A stretch of 51,241 nucleotides of DNA from the NCBI GenBank assembly GCA_013791935.1, contig VMSV01000203.1, forward strand, positions 1 to 51,241, read 5' to 3'. Positions 33,572 to 41,702 of this stretch are shown piece after piece. This DNA is from Desulfobacteraceae bacterium. GTDB taxonomy: Bacteria; Desulfobacterota; Desulfobacteria; Desulfobacterales; UBA5616. Numbering within the stretch: position 1 is the first letter of the stretch; every line of letters starts with the position of its first letter. The translations under genes and the position numbers were made by a program. The notes under the pieces are model-generated. The model was not told the DNA's origin and did not search any database. It worked only from the letters and a program-made list of their open reading frames with translations.

Positions 33572-34891
33572 TTATTGAATAACCAGCCGCCAGAGGATTC
33601 CGGCTGCTGCACCCAAGGGCACCAGATAGTGAATGGGCCAATGAAATCTTTGCATCAGCACCAGGGAACAAACCGCGGAAACCAACGCAAAAAGATCCAG
33701 GCCCCCATCGGGCAGAAGGACTTTATATCCAAACCAGACCGCCAGATTCAAAATAACGCCCACCACCGCGGCTGTAACCCCGGTAAGAGCCGCATTGAGA
33801 CGCTGATTTCCGGCCATGGCCTCAATATAAGGAGCCCCGGCAAAAATAAAGAAAAAGCAGGGCAAAAAGGTCACATAGGTTGTGATCAGAGCCCCCAGAA
33901 TCCCGGCCACCAAGGGGTCGAGTCCTCCCGGCAGGTTCCAGGCTCCGATAAAGCCGACATACTGGGTAACCATGATCAGCGGTCCGGGTGTGGATTCGGC
34001 AAGACCCAGACCGATGAGCATATGTTGCATGCCAAGCCAGCCTTTGCCGACGGCCACATCCGTGATGTAGCTCAGCACCGCGTAAGCACCACCGAAAGTG
34101 ATGAAGGCGGCTTTGGTAAAAAAGAGGCCGATCTGCGTCAGGGTGTCGCCGGTTCCCCGCCAGAACCAAAGGGCTCCCATGGGAATGACCCACAATCCAA
34201 GACAAACCATAAAGACCTTTGCCACATGAACGATGGATGGCGGAGAGTTTTGTTGACCCGGGTCTGAGTCGGTTTCACCGAGACACTTTCCGGTATGTTC
34301 ATCAAAATTGCCCTTGCAGAAAACTTCCGGCAGCCATCGCCTCAGAATCAGCCCACCCAATGCGGCACCGGCAACGATGTATGGAAACGGCACCCTGAAA
34401 AAGTAAATGGCCACAAACGCCAGGCCTGCAAAACCATAAAGAGCACGGTGCTTAAGCGTTTTTTTCCCGATTCGCATCACAGCTTCCACCACCACAGCGG
34501 CTACCACCGGCTGAATACCGTAAAAAGCGGCTGCCACCGAAGGGATCTCGATATGGGCCACCGCCAGGTAACTAAGCGCCATCATGACAAAAATCGACGG
34601 AAGAACAAACAACCCCCCCGAAACAATTCCACCCCATGTTCCGTGCAATCGCCAGCCGATGTAGGTAACCAGTTGCTGGGCCTCGGGTCCGGGAAGCAGC
34701 ATGCAGAAATTGAGAGCCCTGAGAAATTGATTTTCATGAATCCACTTGCGCCGCTCCACCACTTCCTGGTGCACAATGGCAATCTGCCCTGCGGGACCGC
34801 CAAAGCTGATGAAGCCAAGCTTGATCCAAAACTTCAAGGCCTCGAGGAAGGCTGGCTTGGTTCGAGGAAGGGGATGGTTTTCTTCTGTCAT
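33572..34891 (-). CDS. chrA: Chromate transporter family protein (ChrA)
   Basis: A 439-residue membrane protein with two CHR domains. The first is FWIKLGFISFGGPAGQIAIV, NFCMLLPGPEAQQLVTYIGW. The second is FFTKAAFITFGGAYAVLSYI and GLAESTPGPLIMVTQYVGF. About 10-12 membrane helices, with a hydrophilic Asp/Gln-rich linker (FDEHTGKCLGETDSDPGQQ) between the halves. The family expels chromate or moves related oxyanions such as sulfate. In a sulfate-reducing setting an alternative anion is possible. The ChrB relic further upstream supports a chromate-type locus. Confidence 0.94.
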   Translation of the reverse strand: MTEENHPLPRTKPAFLEALKFWIKLGFISFGGPAGQIAIVHQEVVERRKWIHENQFLRALNFCMLLPGPEAQQLVTYIGWRLHGTWGGIVSGGLFVLPSIFVMMALSYLAVAHIEIPSVAAAFYGIQPVVAAVVVEAVMRIGKKTLKHRALYGFAGLAFVAIYFFRVPFPYIVAGAALGGLILRRWLPEVFCKGNFDEHTGKCLGETDSDPGQQNSPPSIVHVAKVFMVCLGLWVIPMGALWFWRGTGDTLTQIGLFFTKAAFITFGGAYAVLSYITDVAVGKGWLGMQHMLIGLGLAESTPGPLIMVTQYVGFIGAWNLPGGLDPLVAGILGALITTYVTFLPCFFFIFAGAPYIEAMAGNQRLNAALTGVTAAVVGVILNLAVWFGYKVLLPDGGLDLFALVSAVCSLVLMQRFHWPIHYLVPLGAAAGILWRLVIQ

Positions 34892-34919
34892 GGGTCCTCC
34901 ATTTTTAAATCAGTGATTC

Positions 34920-37900
34920 CTATTCCATCATCGTCTTGCCGGCGCTTATCTCAAAGGCAAGGCCATGAAATAGAATGACTGAATCCGCCTTGGTCCACAG
35001 GCCGACATAACCGTCCAAGGGACGATCCGCTTCGTACTCCAATAAGGGGCGGTTTTCAAGAAAAGCCTGAACATTGCACCCCTGAATTTTCACCCCAAGT
35101 TCATGCCATTCTTGAACCCTCACCTGAAGATCAAACCTCACCCTCTCCACGCGCCGGCCGTTTCTGAACTCAAAGAGGATGGCATTGTGTTCCAGGGCAT
35201 TGATCCGAAAAACAAAGTAATTTCCCCAGTCGCGAATGGCAAAGGCAAGCCCCCCGGCTTGGTCGATGATTCCGGAAAGAGGCTTGACCCTGACCCTTGC
35301 CGTGCCGTCTGTCATATGACTGTCTTTGGCGATGGCCATGGGAAAGTAATGATAGGCCCCGATATTGTCCAGGAATTCCTGGTATCGCTTGCCCATGACA
35401 AGCATCATGGCCTTAGATACCCCAGCCGTGATCCAGGAACTGAAATCAGAACCATCCTGAAGAATCATGGGTGTTGCGTCCATGGTTTTTTTCTTCCAGT
35501 TGCCGGTAATCAGATGAAAATTCCCGGGAGCATCTTCCCGAACCGGTTCCAGGATATCGTACTTGCCCTGGAAAAAATCGTCCGTCAATCCTTCCACCTG
35601 TTTGGCATTTTTCAGGGCCATGTCCAGAAGCCGACTGGTCCCCAGAAGACGGCCCAGTTGATCCAGGGATTCCTCCATGGGGCCCTGGTCCAACCGGTTC
35701 AAAGCCGCCTCAATGAGATCCCCCTTGAGGGTGGTTTCAAATCCAAGACGGTTAAGAACATTGGCCATATACTGGATACGCAGGGATCGCCCGTAATAAG
35801 CGCCCGCACCGCCGGCGAATTGCAGCCGGACATAATTATGCTCCGAATCCTCGCCGCACAGGGCGTCAATGGTTGCAAAATGATACCCGAAACGCATGCT
35901 CAGGTTCATATAATCATGGGAGACCAGAGCATAGCTGCCCCCCCCCAATCGGCCTTCCCGGGGAAGGGTTCCGCCCACCATGAGGGACATGAAATTGTGA
36001 GCCCCCACGGCAATGGTGCTGCTCCAGTTCACCCCCGGATGGGTCAAACCCTTCCAGATGGATCGGAATGGCACGGAGATCACGTCGTGGGCATTGATCT
36101 CATCGCAGGTAGTGAGGCCCGAGCTGAACCCTCCCCCCAGGTCCATGGCAAAAAGCGAAACTGGAATCGTCACGCGAAGACGGACCGTATTGCTGATTCG
36201 TTCTGCAACCTCCCCGAATCGGAACATTTCCCGCACGGATATCTCATGGCAAAACCGAATGATATCGTGAATCGTCCGGCATTCATCTTGATTAAATTGA
36301 GGAGAATCCGGGTCGGTGAGGTTCAAGGGTGAAATGGAATCCAGGAGCCGCTGCATTCTCAGATGAACCGGGCTTGCAAAAATGGGACGCTTGACCGGAT
36401 GAATGCTGCGCGTCAGTTCTTCAACCTCTCCGCCGTAGACCCTGGACCGACTGGCCCACAGGGTGATTTCCAGCCCATTCCGGAGAACCTCCGTTGCGTT
36501 TTTCGTATCAAATAGTGCCGGAACCCCGAACTCCCGTGCCACCGAAGCCAGATGACTGGCCACGCCCCCCATGTCCGTGATGACTCCCTTGACCTTGCTG
36601 ATCCAGGGGGTCATGGCTGTGGAAGCGGTTCGGCTTACCAAAATGGTGTCCGGGTCCAGCCCGGAAGGAGTGGAATCTGTTTCGGGGTTTTGCATCATCA
36701 AAACCCGGCCGGCCACAATACCGCCTGAAGCGCACTTTCCACCTTCAATGAGGATGGGGTGACCCGGATAATCCCGGGTTGTTTCCTGGCTTTGTTCCCC
36801 GGGCTCCGCCACCACCATCAAGGGTCGAACCTGCAACATGAATAGACGGTTGCCGGCATCCATGGCCCATTCAATATCCAGAGGGCGGCTAAAATGTTTT
36901 TCCAATTGAATCGCTGCCTCCCACAAGGGTTTGAACTCCTCCCCATCCCCGAACCCTTCCGAAGAGGAAACCTCTTGACTGCCCTCCCCTTCCCGGTTCA
37001 GAATTTTGAATTCGTTCTTCTCCATCAGAAAGGACCTCATGGGGGAAGCCTCACCTCCCACCAGAGCATCCCCGAGACCTTCCATCGCACTAACCCGGAT
37101 GGTCTTTTGATCCATGCCCACGGGATCGGCCGTATATAAAACACCGGCAAGGAGGGGCTCTATCATTTCCAAAACCAAAACGGCCATGGGGGTTTCCCTA
37201 TCATCCAGACCATGATGGATTCGGTAGGAAAAGGCGCGGGTTGAATATTTGCTGGCCACCACTTGTTTGTAGGCTTTGCCCAACTCCGAAGCCATTACAT
37301 TCAAGACCGAGGTGTATTGACCGGCAAAGGATATCTCCCCGTCTTCACCGATGGCACTGCTGCGAACCGCCAGCCGCAATTCAGACGCACCCCGGCCGGA
37401 AAGTTTGTTCGCAGCAGTTGCCAGGGCCTCATGAATCTCTTCCGGCAGGGGGTTTTCCATGATCCGTTCCCGGATCTTCCGCCCTGCGGCTTCCAGGGCA
37501 CCGGGATCATGGGCGGAAACCTCCGCCAGGGTCTCATGAATAAATCCGGCCAGATTGTTTTCTTGTAAAAACAACCGGTAGGCTGCGGTGGTAATGGCAA
37601 ACCCGTCCGGGGTGGAAAGGCCCAAATCCCGCCTCATGACAGCAAGATTCGCGGCCTTGTTCCCCACATCTTTCCCATGGCGAACCTCAATGGCGTCTAG
37701 GGGGAGAGTCAACTCATCGGTTTCCCATCGGACCATCGGGGTAAGTTCCTCCAAAACATTCCGGCGAAGGCTGTTCAAAATGGCTGTCAAACGATCAAAT
37801 CCTTCACTCGAAAGTCCTGACAGGGATTGAACCATTCCATCCACTTCGGCCAACAGACGGTTGAAATCCCGCTCAACGTTTTGCATGGTAAAGGGTCGAT

Positions 37901-38060
37901 TGTTATAGTAGGTCTGTTCCAGATCGCTCATCAGGGTCAGAGCCCCGCGATTATGATCCAGTAAAGCCCTGAAATGGCGATACCGCGCTGTCTCTTCGGC
38001 ATTCAACCCGGGCAGTAACTCACAGGTATCACCGGTTTTCTCTTTGTTGAAGAAGCTCAT
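34920..38060 (-). CDS. PEP-synthase-like ATP-grasp/phosphohistidine protein with C-terminal concanavalin-like domain
   Basis: A 1046-residue protein; ATG 38060 follows GGAG at five bases. A helical N-terminus (~1-120) precedes a PPDK N-terminal ATP-grasp domain (DVGNKAANLAVMRRDLG, LRLAVRSSAIGEDGEISFAG, EPLLAGVLYTADPVG, IEWAMDAGNRLFMLQVRPL). The swivelling phosphohistidine domain has GGVASHLASVAREFGVPAL (His about 502). The usual C-terminal PEP/pyruvate-binding barrel is not recognisable. Instead, residues ~560-860 are an unfamiliar domain (SLFAMDLGGGFSSG, GRLGGGSYALVSHDYMNLS, YYGRSLRIQY). The last ~140 residues look like a concanavalin/LamG-like beta-sandwich (AGGLAFAIRDWGNYFVFRIN to DGYVGLWTKADSVILFHGL). 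It may phosphorylate an unknown small molecule or protein. It sits between an MFS transporter and chrA. Confidence 0.82.
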   Translation of the reverse strand: MSFFNKEKTGDTCELLPGLNAEETARYRHFRALLDHNRGALTLMSDLEQTYYNNRPFTMQNVERDFNRLLAEVDGMVQSLSGLSSEGFDRLTAILNSLRRNVLEELTPMVRWETDELTLPLDAIEVRHGKDVGNKAANLAVMRRDLGLSTPDGFAITTAAYRLFLQENNLAGFIHETLAEVSAHDPGALEAAGRKIRERIMENPLPEEIHEALATAANKLSGRGASELRLAVRSSAIGEDGEISFAGQYTSVLNVMASELGKAYKQVVASKYSTRAFSYRIHHGLDDRETPMAVLVLEMIEPLLAGVLYTADPVGMDQKTIRVSAMEGLGDALVGGEASPMRSFLMEKNEFKILNREGEGSQEVSSSEGFGDGEEFKPLWEAAIQLEKHFSRPLDIEWAMDAGNRLFMLQVRPLMVVAEPGEQSQETTRDYPGHPILIEGGKCASGGIVAGRVLMMQNPETDSTPSGLDPDTILVSRTASTAMTPWISKVKGVITDMGGVASHLASVAREFGVPALFDTKNATEVLRNGLEITLWASRSRVYGGEVEELTRSIHPVKRPIFASPVHLRMQRLLDSISPLNLTDPDSPQFNQDECRTIHDIIRFCHEISVREMFRFGEVAERISNTVRLRVTIPVSLFAMDLGGGFSSGLTTCDEINAHDVISVPFRSIWKGLTHPGVNWSSTIAVGAHNFMSLMVGGTLPREGRLGGGSYALVSHDYMNLSMRFGYHFATIDALCGEDSEHNYVRLQFAGGAGAYYGRSLRIQYMANVLNRLGFETTLKGDLIEAALNRLDQGPMEESLDQLGRLLGTSRLLDMALKNAKQVEGLTDDFFQGKYDILEPVREDAPGNFHLITGNWKKKTMDATPMILQDGSDFSSWITAGVSKAMMLVMGKRYQEFLDNIGAYHYFPMAIAKDSHMTDGTARVRVKPLSGIIDQAGGLAFAIRDWGNYFVFRINALEHNAILFEFRNGRRVERVRFDLQVRVQEWHELGVKIQGCNVQAFLENRPLLEYEADRPLDGYVGLWTKADSVILFHGLAFEISAGKTMME

Positions 38061-38096
38061 GCCAACTCCTTTCAATGGTTTTCATGGGGTCGTTGA

Positions 38097-39374
38097 TTAT
38101 TTTTTCAGGGTTGATGCCGGATCCATGGCTGCCGGAATTTGAATATCCCGGCCGAAGATCGCAAACCCCAGGGTGCCGATGATTCCAAACACAAAAGCGG
38201 TCACCAGGTTTACCTCAGGGCTGATTTGCCATAAAAAAGCTCCCCCCAAGGCGGCAAAGGCTACAAAAATATCCCGGATCAGGTAGTACAGGCCGAACAT
38301 GCCCGCCCTGCAGTGGTCCGGGGACAAATCCATGATCAGGGATTTTCGCGTGGGCTCGCCGAATTCCTTTAATCCGCGGAGGATGAATGCCACCATGAGC
38401 CATTTCATGGAGTGACTGTAAAGAAGCACAAGGGGGAAGAGTGTGAAAAAACCAAAGGTGATGAGTACAAAAGGCTTTTTGGCACTCCGGTCGGCCAGGA
38501 AAGCCACGGGAATGTAGATCAATACGGCCGTTGCCATCTCAAGGGTGGTGAGCAAACCGAACTGCAAGGCGGAAACCGGTTCCGAGATGATTTTCATGCT
38601 CCAGACCACCACAAAGGCATAGGGAATCTGTTCACAGAATCGAATGAGGATATCCGTGACCAGAAGCCCTTTCATGGAAGGATTCATCAAGGCCAGCAGC
38701 TTCAAGGGATTTTTCTCCGGGGTCAACTCGCATGTGTCGGGATTGGATTTCCTTTCCTGAAGATCGTCCGGAATCATTTTCTGCTGCAGAACCAAGCCCA
38801 CCAGCGAAAGAACCAAAGCCCCGCAGAAAGCCAGGCGCACCCCGTCTTGTTCCCCCCATACCGCAATAAAAAGGCCGCCCAATAATGGGCCCAGGGCCAT
38901 GGGGATGCGTTTTACCATGGAATGCATGCTCACCCCCATGGTTCGCTTGTTCTGGGGCAATACGTTATAAATCAGGCTCATGGTGGCAGGCAGGGAAATG
39001 GCCGACCAGGAGATGAAAAGAACCGCCCCGATGAGAACCGCCTGCCAGGCCGGAATCAGAATCACCAGAAGAAAACCTACCATGGCCACCAGGTTGAAAA
39101 TCATCAGGGATTTCTTGGTGCCGATCCGATCCGCCAGGTAGCCTCCCGGAAAGGAGTACAGGGCCGAAAGCAGGTTGTCCATGGCCTGCAGAAGGCCGAT
39201 GGACAGAACCCCGCCCCCCAGGGCCAGCATATAGATGGGAAGGAAACGCTCGGCCATGCGCTCGCCCATGCCCACGAGGACCACCATGGACAGAACGCCC
39301 ACGGTGCTTTTCTTTAAACCGAGAAATCCGGCAAATCTGGAGGCACGGACTTTAAATGTATCAGCTGTTCCCAT
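38097..39374 (-). CDS. MFS transporter
   Basis: A 425-residue protein with 12 predicted membrane helices in two halves joined by a charged loop (DDLQERKSNPDTCELTPEKN). The MFS signature between helices 2 and 3 reads GGYLADRIGTKKS, echoed in the second half by AFLADRSAKKP. AAGG precedes the start, which follows the ChrB relic stop by six bases. Substrate unknown. Operon position suggests export linked to the PEP-like fusion protein and chrA. Confidence 0.92.
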   Translation of the reverse strand: MGTADTFKVRASRFAGFLGLKKSTVGVLSMVVLVGMGERMAERFLPIYMLALGGGVLSIGLLQAMDNLLSALYSFPGGYLADRIGTKKSLMIFNLVAMVGFLLVILIPAWQAVLIGAVLFISWSAISLPATMSLIYNVLPQNKRTMGVSMHSMVKRIPMALGPLLGGLFIAVWGEQDGVRLAFCGALVLSLVGLVLQQKMIPDDLQERKSNPDTCELTPEKNPLKLLALMNPSMKGLLVTDILIRFCEQIPYAFVVVWSMKIISEPVSALQFGLLTTLEMATAVLIYIPVAFLADRSAKKPFVLITFGFFTLFPLVLLYSHSMKWLMVAFILRGLKEFGEPTRKSLIMDLSPDHCRAGMFGLYYLIRDIFVAFAALGGAFLWQISPEVNLVTAFVFGIIGTLGFAIFGRDIQIPAAMDPASTLKK

Positions 39375-39380
39375 GATGGG

Positions 39381-39608
39381 TTAACCCCTTCTCTGCCTTT
39401 GGTAATAGGAATACAGATTATCAAACAGACAATACCCTTCGGCCATCCGGTGGTCATCCTCCAAATGGGCGGATACAAGGCCGGTCAGAAGGGCGTTAAA
39501 ACCGGCGGTTTCGGACCTGACATATTTTTCATCTTTTAAATCAATATCATGGACCACTTCAGCCAAAGGACCCAAAGATTTGTCCTGAAGTGAAAAAAGG
39601 GGGGCTTG
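39381..39608 (-). pseudogene. 3' relic of chromate resistance protein gene chrB (C-terminal domain fragment)
   Basis: After a stop at 39609-39611 the minus frame reads FSLQDKSLGPLAEVVHDIDL, then KDEKYVRSETAGFNALL, ADE-like acidic stretch EDDHRMAEGYCLFDNLYSYY and the stop at 39381. This is the end of the ChrB C-terminal domain (EIVHDIDLKDxKFxRPETAGL-type). The N-terminal part of ChrB and the start of this domain are missing, and only TTG could serve as a start. It lies at the head of the MFS-PEP-chrA unit, suggesting that an originally regulated chromate locus lost its sensor. Confidence 0.65.
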
Positions 39609-39629
39609 TCAATCGTTTCGTAGAATCAA

Positions 39630-41102
39630 TCACGTTTTTTCATTGATTTCATAAATGGTACCGCCAAGGCCATCGGAGACTTCCTGGATATCCCAATAGG
39701 CGTTCCGAACCTGCGCCATGGAGGCAACGATCTTCCGGTAGGCCTTCTCCATCTCATCCAAATGTTGAACAATCGTATGGGTATCGTTTCGGCCGGACTT
39801 CAACAGATCTCGAATCATCTGCACGTTGATTTGCATGGTCATCAAGGGCGTATTGATTTTATCACTGAGCCCGCCGGCCAATTTTTTAATGGTTTCAAGT
39901 TTCTGCAGTTCGAGGGTACGGGTAACATTGTGAATAATGCCCTGGTAAGTCAAAATATCGCTTTGGGCTGCTCGGTCCACAACAGCGTTGATGACCACAT
40001 CAATTACTTCGTTGCCGGCGACCTTCCATTTCGCCACATATTGCGCATACCCTTGTTCTTCCAATTGCTGCAGCAACCTTTCCCGCTGGTGTGGATCCAC
40101 ATACAAGTCAAGAATATTCCGTTGATTCAGATCGCCGGTCACTCCCAAAAGCGCCATACCAGCCGGGTTCAATTCAATAAAAGAACCCGCCTTATCCACC
40201 CGATAGATCATTTCATTGCTGTTTTTTATAATGCTCGAAAGCTTACGGCGCTCTTCTTGAAGTTCCAGTTCCTTGTTTTTCAGATCGGTGATGTCCACCA
40301 GGGTATGGTCGATACGCCGGGGCATGCCACCGCCGTGCTCTACAAAAAGGGTGTTGCCCATATCACGCACCCATTTTATTTTGTTGTCGTTGCTGATGAT
40401 TCTGTACTCCATTTCGGAGCTTTCATGGGTATCTGGAAATCCGTTGTAGTAAACCATAACCCGGGGCAAGTAGTCCGGGTGGACAAAATCAAACAAATGG
40501 CGTTTGCCGCTCAAGACATCTTTCATGGAGCAGCCCAGCAAAACCTCCACATATTTATTGAGCAGCAAGATGTCGTTACAGTCGTATGGGGCCATGGCAA
40601 TGAGCATGCTTTCGCTTTCATCAAGGTGACTGCGCAATCGACGATTTTGGCGTTCCAACTCAATGATTCGATCCTCAAAGTCCGTAACGTCCGTCAAACT
40701 GCAACAAAGACCTGAAGTATTGGCATATATCCCGCCAAGCTCCAGGGAAGATATTTTTAAACGGACTTGGCGTCCACCGCTGGTTGAACGCTGCAATCTG
40801 AAGCTGATGCCTCCTGCATTCGAACAATCCTCCTCAAGTTGCTGCAGAAATTCCGCCACCAGGGTACGATCGGAATCAACCACCAGGCTCAATAAAGAGT
40901 GGCCGATGATCTCACCCCGGTTTTTCCCGACCATTTCGCACAATCCTGTATTGGCGTAAACCACGCGGCCCATGCTGAGGATGGCCACACCTTCTGAAAG
41001 CATTCCCATAACATGACGAAAGGGCATGGGATGGGTGGAAGGAAAGGCATCGTCCTGAGGCTTAGCAATGATTTGCTCAGCATGTTTTTCCATGAAAGGC
41101 AT
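39630..41102 (-). CDS. Multi-PAS signalling protein with degenerate kinase dimerisation domain
   Basis: A 490-residue cytoplasmic protein, GGAG five bases before the ATG. Three PAS regions are visible: ~25-145 (GVAILSMGRVVYANTGLCEM), ~160-275 (ending RRIDHTLVDITDLKNK) and ~285-395 (YRVDKAGSFIELNPAGMALL). Residues ~400-470 align with the HisKA dimerisation domain (LETIKKLAGGLSDKINTPL), where kinases have LAGGxAHExNNPL. The phospho-acceptor His is replaced by Asp414 and the next acidic residue by Lys. No ATPase domain follows; the protein ends ~20 residues later. It probably acts as a PAS sensor or dimerisation partner, not a kinase. Confidence 0.88.
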   Translation of the reverse strand: MPFMEKHAEQIIAKPQDDAFPSTHPMPFRHVMGMLSEGVAILSMGRVVYANTGLCEMVGKNRGEIIGHSLLSLVVDSDRTLVAEFLQQLEEDCSNAGGISFRLQRSTSGGRQVRLKISSLELGGIYANTSGLCCSLTDVTDFEDRIIELERQNRRLRSHLDESESMLIAMAPYDCNDILLLNKYVEVLLGCSMKDVLSGKRHLFDFVHPDYLPRVMVYYNGFPDTHESSEMEYRIISNDNKIKWVRDMGNTLFVEHGGGMPRRIDHTLVDITDLKNKELELQEERRKLSSIIKNSNEMIYRVDKAGSFIELNPAGMALLGVTGDLNQRNILDLYVDPHQRERLLQQLEEQGYAQYVAKWKVAGNEVIDVVINAVVDRAAQSDILTYQGIIHNVTRTLELQKLETIKKLAGGLSDKINTPLMTMQINVQMIRDLLKSGRNDTHTIVQHLDEMEKAYRKIVASMAQVRNAYWDIQEVSDGLGGTIYEINEKT

Positions 41103-41170
41103 GTCCGGCTCCTAATTTTAAAGTTTCCCGGAATATGACAAAAATACCGGCGGGAGTCAATTGCATATAC

Positions 41171-41203
41171 ATCCTGGATTCTTTTTCTAAAAGAATCCAG
41201 GAT
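41171..41203. repeat. Perfect 15-bp inverted repeat (stable hairpin)
   Basis: ATCCTGGATTCTTTT (41171-41185), loop TCT, then its exact complement to 41203. No transcription unit on the plus strand ends here, so a plain terminator role is unlikely unless it attenuates a leader. It could be a regulator site, an insulator or a small repetitive extragenic element. Confidence 0.8.
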
Positions 41204-41342
41204 GCCGGTTTTTGAACACCCCCATTTTTTCAAGCTCCATGGAACCTTTTTTTGTAAAACCTTTAACCATCAAGCTTTCCCTTTTGATATTGTGTTTAGC
41301 TCTCCATGGGCAGGAAAGCTCCTCATGCCGGTTTTTGAACAC
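41202..41342 (+). repeat. 18-bp direct repeat pair
   Basis: ATGCCGGTTTTTGAACAC occurs at 41202-41219 and again at 41325-41342, identical, 123 bp apart, upstream of the second sigma-54 promoter. The first copy begins inside the hairpin arm. These may be activator sites or parts of a dispersed repeat family. Confidence 0.75.
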
Positions 41343-41447
41343 TCCTGATCATTTCTCCGTCCCCCTATTCCGGATCTTCTCCGAAATTCTTATTTTTCAA
41401 AGCTTAATAACCCGTTTTTATTGGAACTATATTCTTTCATTCCACAA

Positions 41448-41463
41448 TGGCACAAGCGTTGCA
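41448..41463 (+). promoter_or_regulatory. Sigma-54 (-24/-12) promoter, near-perfect
   Basis: TGGCACAAGCGTTGCA has GG at 41449-41450 and GC at 41461-41462, 10 bp apart, and matches the TGGCAC-N5-TTGCA consensus at every fixed position. Predicted start near 41473, 30 bases before the small peptide ATG. It would drive the peptide and the outer-membrane barrel gene. Confidence 0.8.
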
Positions 41464-41503
41464 ATTTAACGGTTCAACCAAGAAATACAAAGGGGGAAAG
41501 GAT

Positions 41504-41647
41504 ATGAAACCAACTAAAATAATTATGTTTTTAATCGCTTGGTATGCCACTGGATTTTACATCACCGTATTGAGCGGTGTGGAGACCTACAGACAGGAAC
41601 ACCAGATCTCATCCAGTTGGGCAGCCCAATCCGGCCCCCGACAATAA
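41504..41647 (+). CDS. Small membrane or secreted peptide (47 aa)
   Basis: ATG 41504 follows GGGGGAAAGG. A single hydrophobic helix (PTKIIMFLIAWYATGFYITVL) is followed by a polar tail (SGVETYRQEHQISSSWAAQS). No family recognised. It is the first ORF after the -24/-12 promoter and lies 55 bp before the barrel gene, so both are probably on one transcript. A longer in-frame start at 41447 would overlap the promoter and is rejected. Confidence 0.6.
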   Translation: MKPTKIIMFLIAWYATGFYITVLSGVETYRQEHQISSSWAAQSGPRQ

Positions 41648-41702
41648 TTAAAGCAAAAAGGAAAGACCCATGACGTTGAACCCTAAACAAGGAGAGCGAA
41701 AA

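Larger units (their letters stand above)
41103..41503. other. 400-bp regulatory region with hairpin, repeats and a sigma-54 promoter
   Basis: Between the divergent PAS gene and the 47-residue peptide. It contains the long perfect hairpin, two copies of an 18-bp direct repeat and the -24/-12 promoter, listed separately. AGCTTTCC (41273-41280) and GGAAAGCT (41313-41320) also form an inverted pair between the direct repeats. An open frame at 41212-41469 crosses these elements and is not regarded as coding. Confidence 0.6.

Noticed and set aside
33287-34978. Plus-strand open frames of 326 and 227 codons
   Set aside because: Antisense to the HD gene and chrA, whose membrane-protein motifs are clear. 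Composition of the antisense products is not protein-like.
35103-36332. A 409-codon plus-strand open frame
   Set aside because: Antisense to the PEP-synthase-like fusion gene. No start signal or recognisable domain.
39762-40715. A 317-codon plus-strand open frame
   Set aside because: Antisense to the triple-PAS gene; no motifs or Shine-Dalgarno.
41212-41469. An 85-codon plus-strand ORF
   Set aside because: It runs across the direct repeats and into the second sigma-54 promoter. It has no ribosome-binding site and no protein-like pattern.
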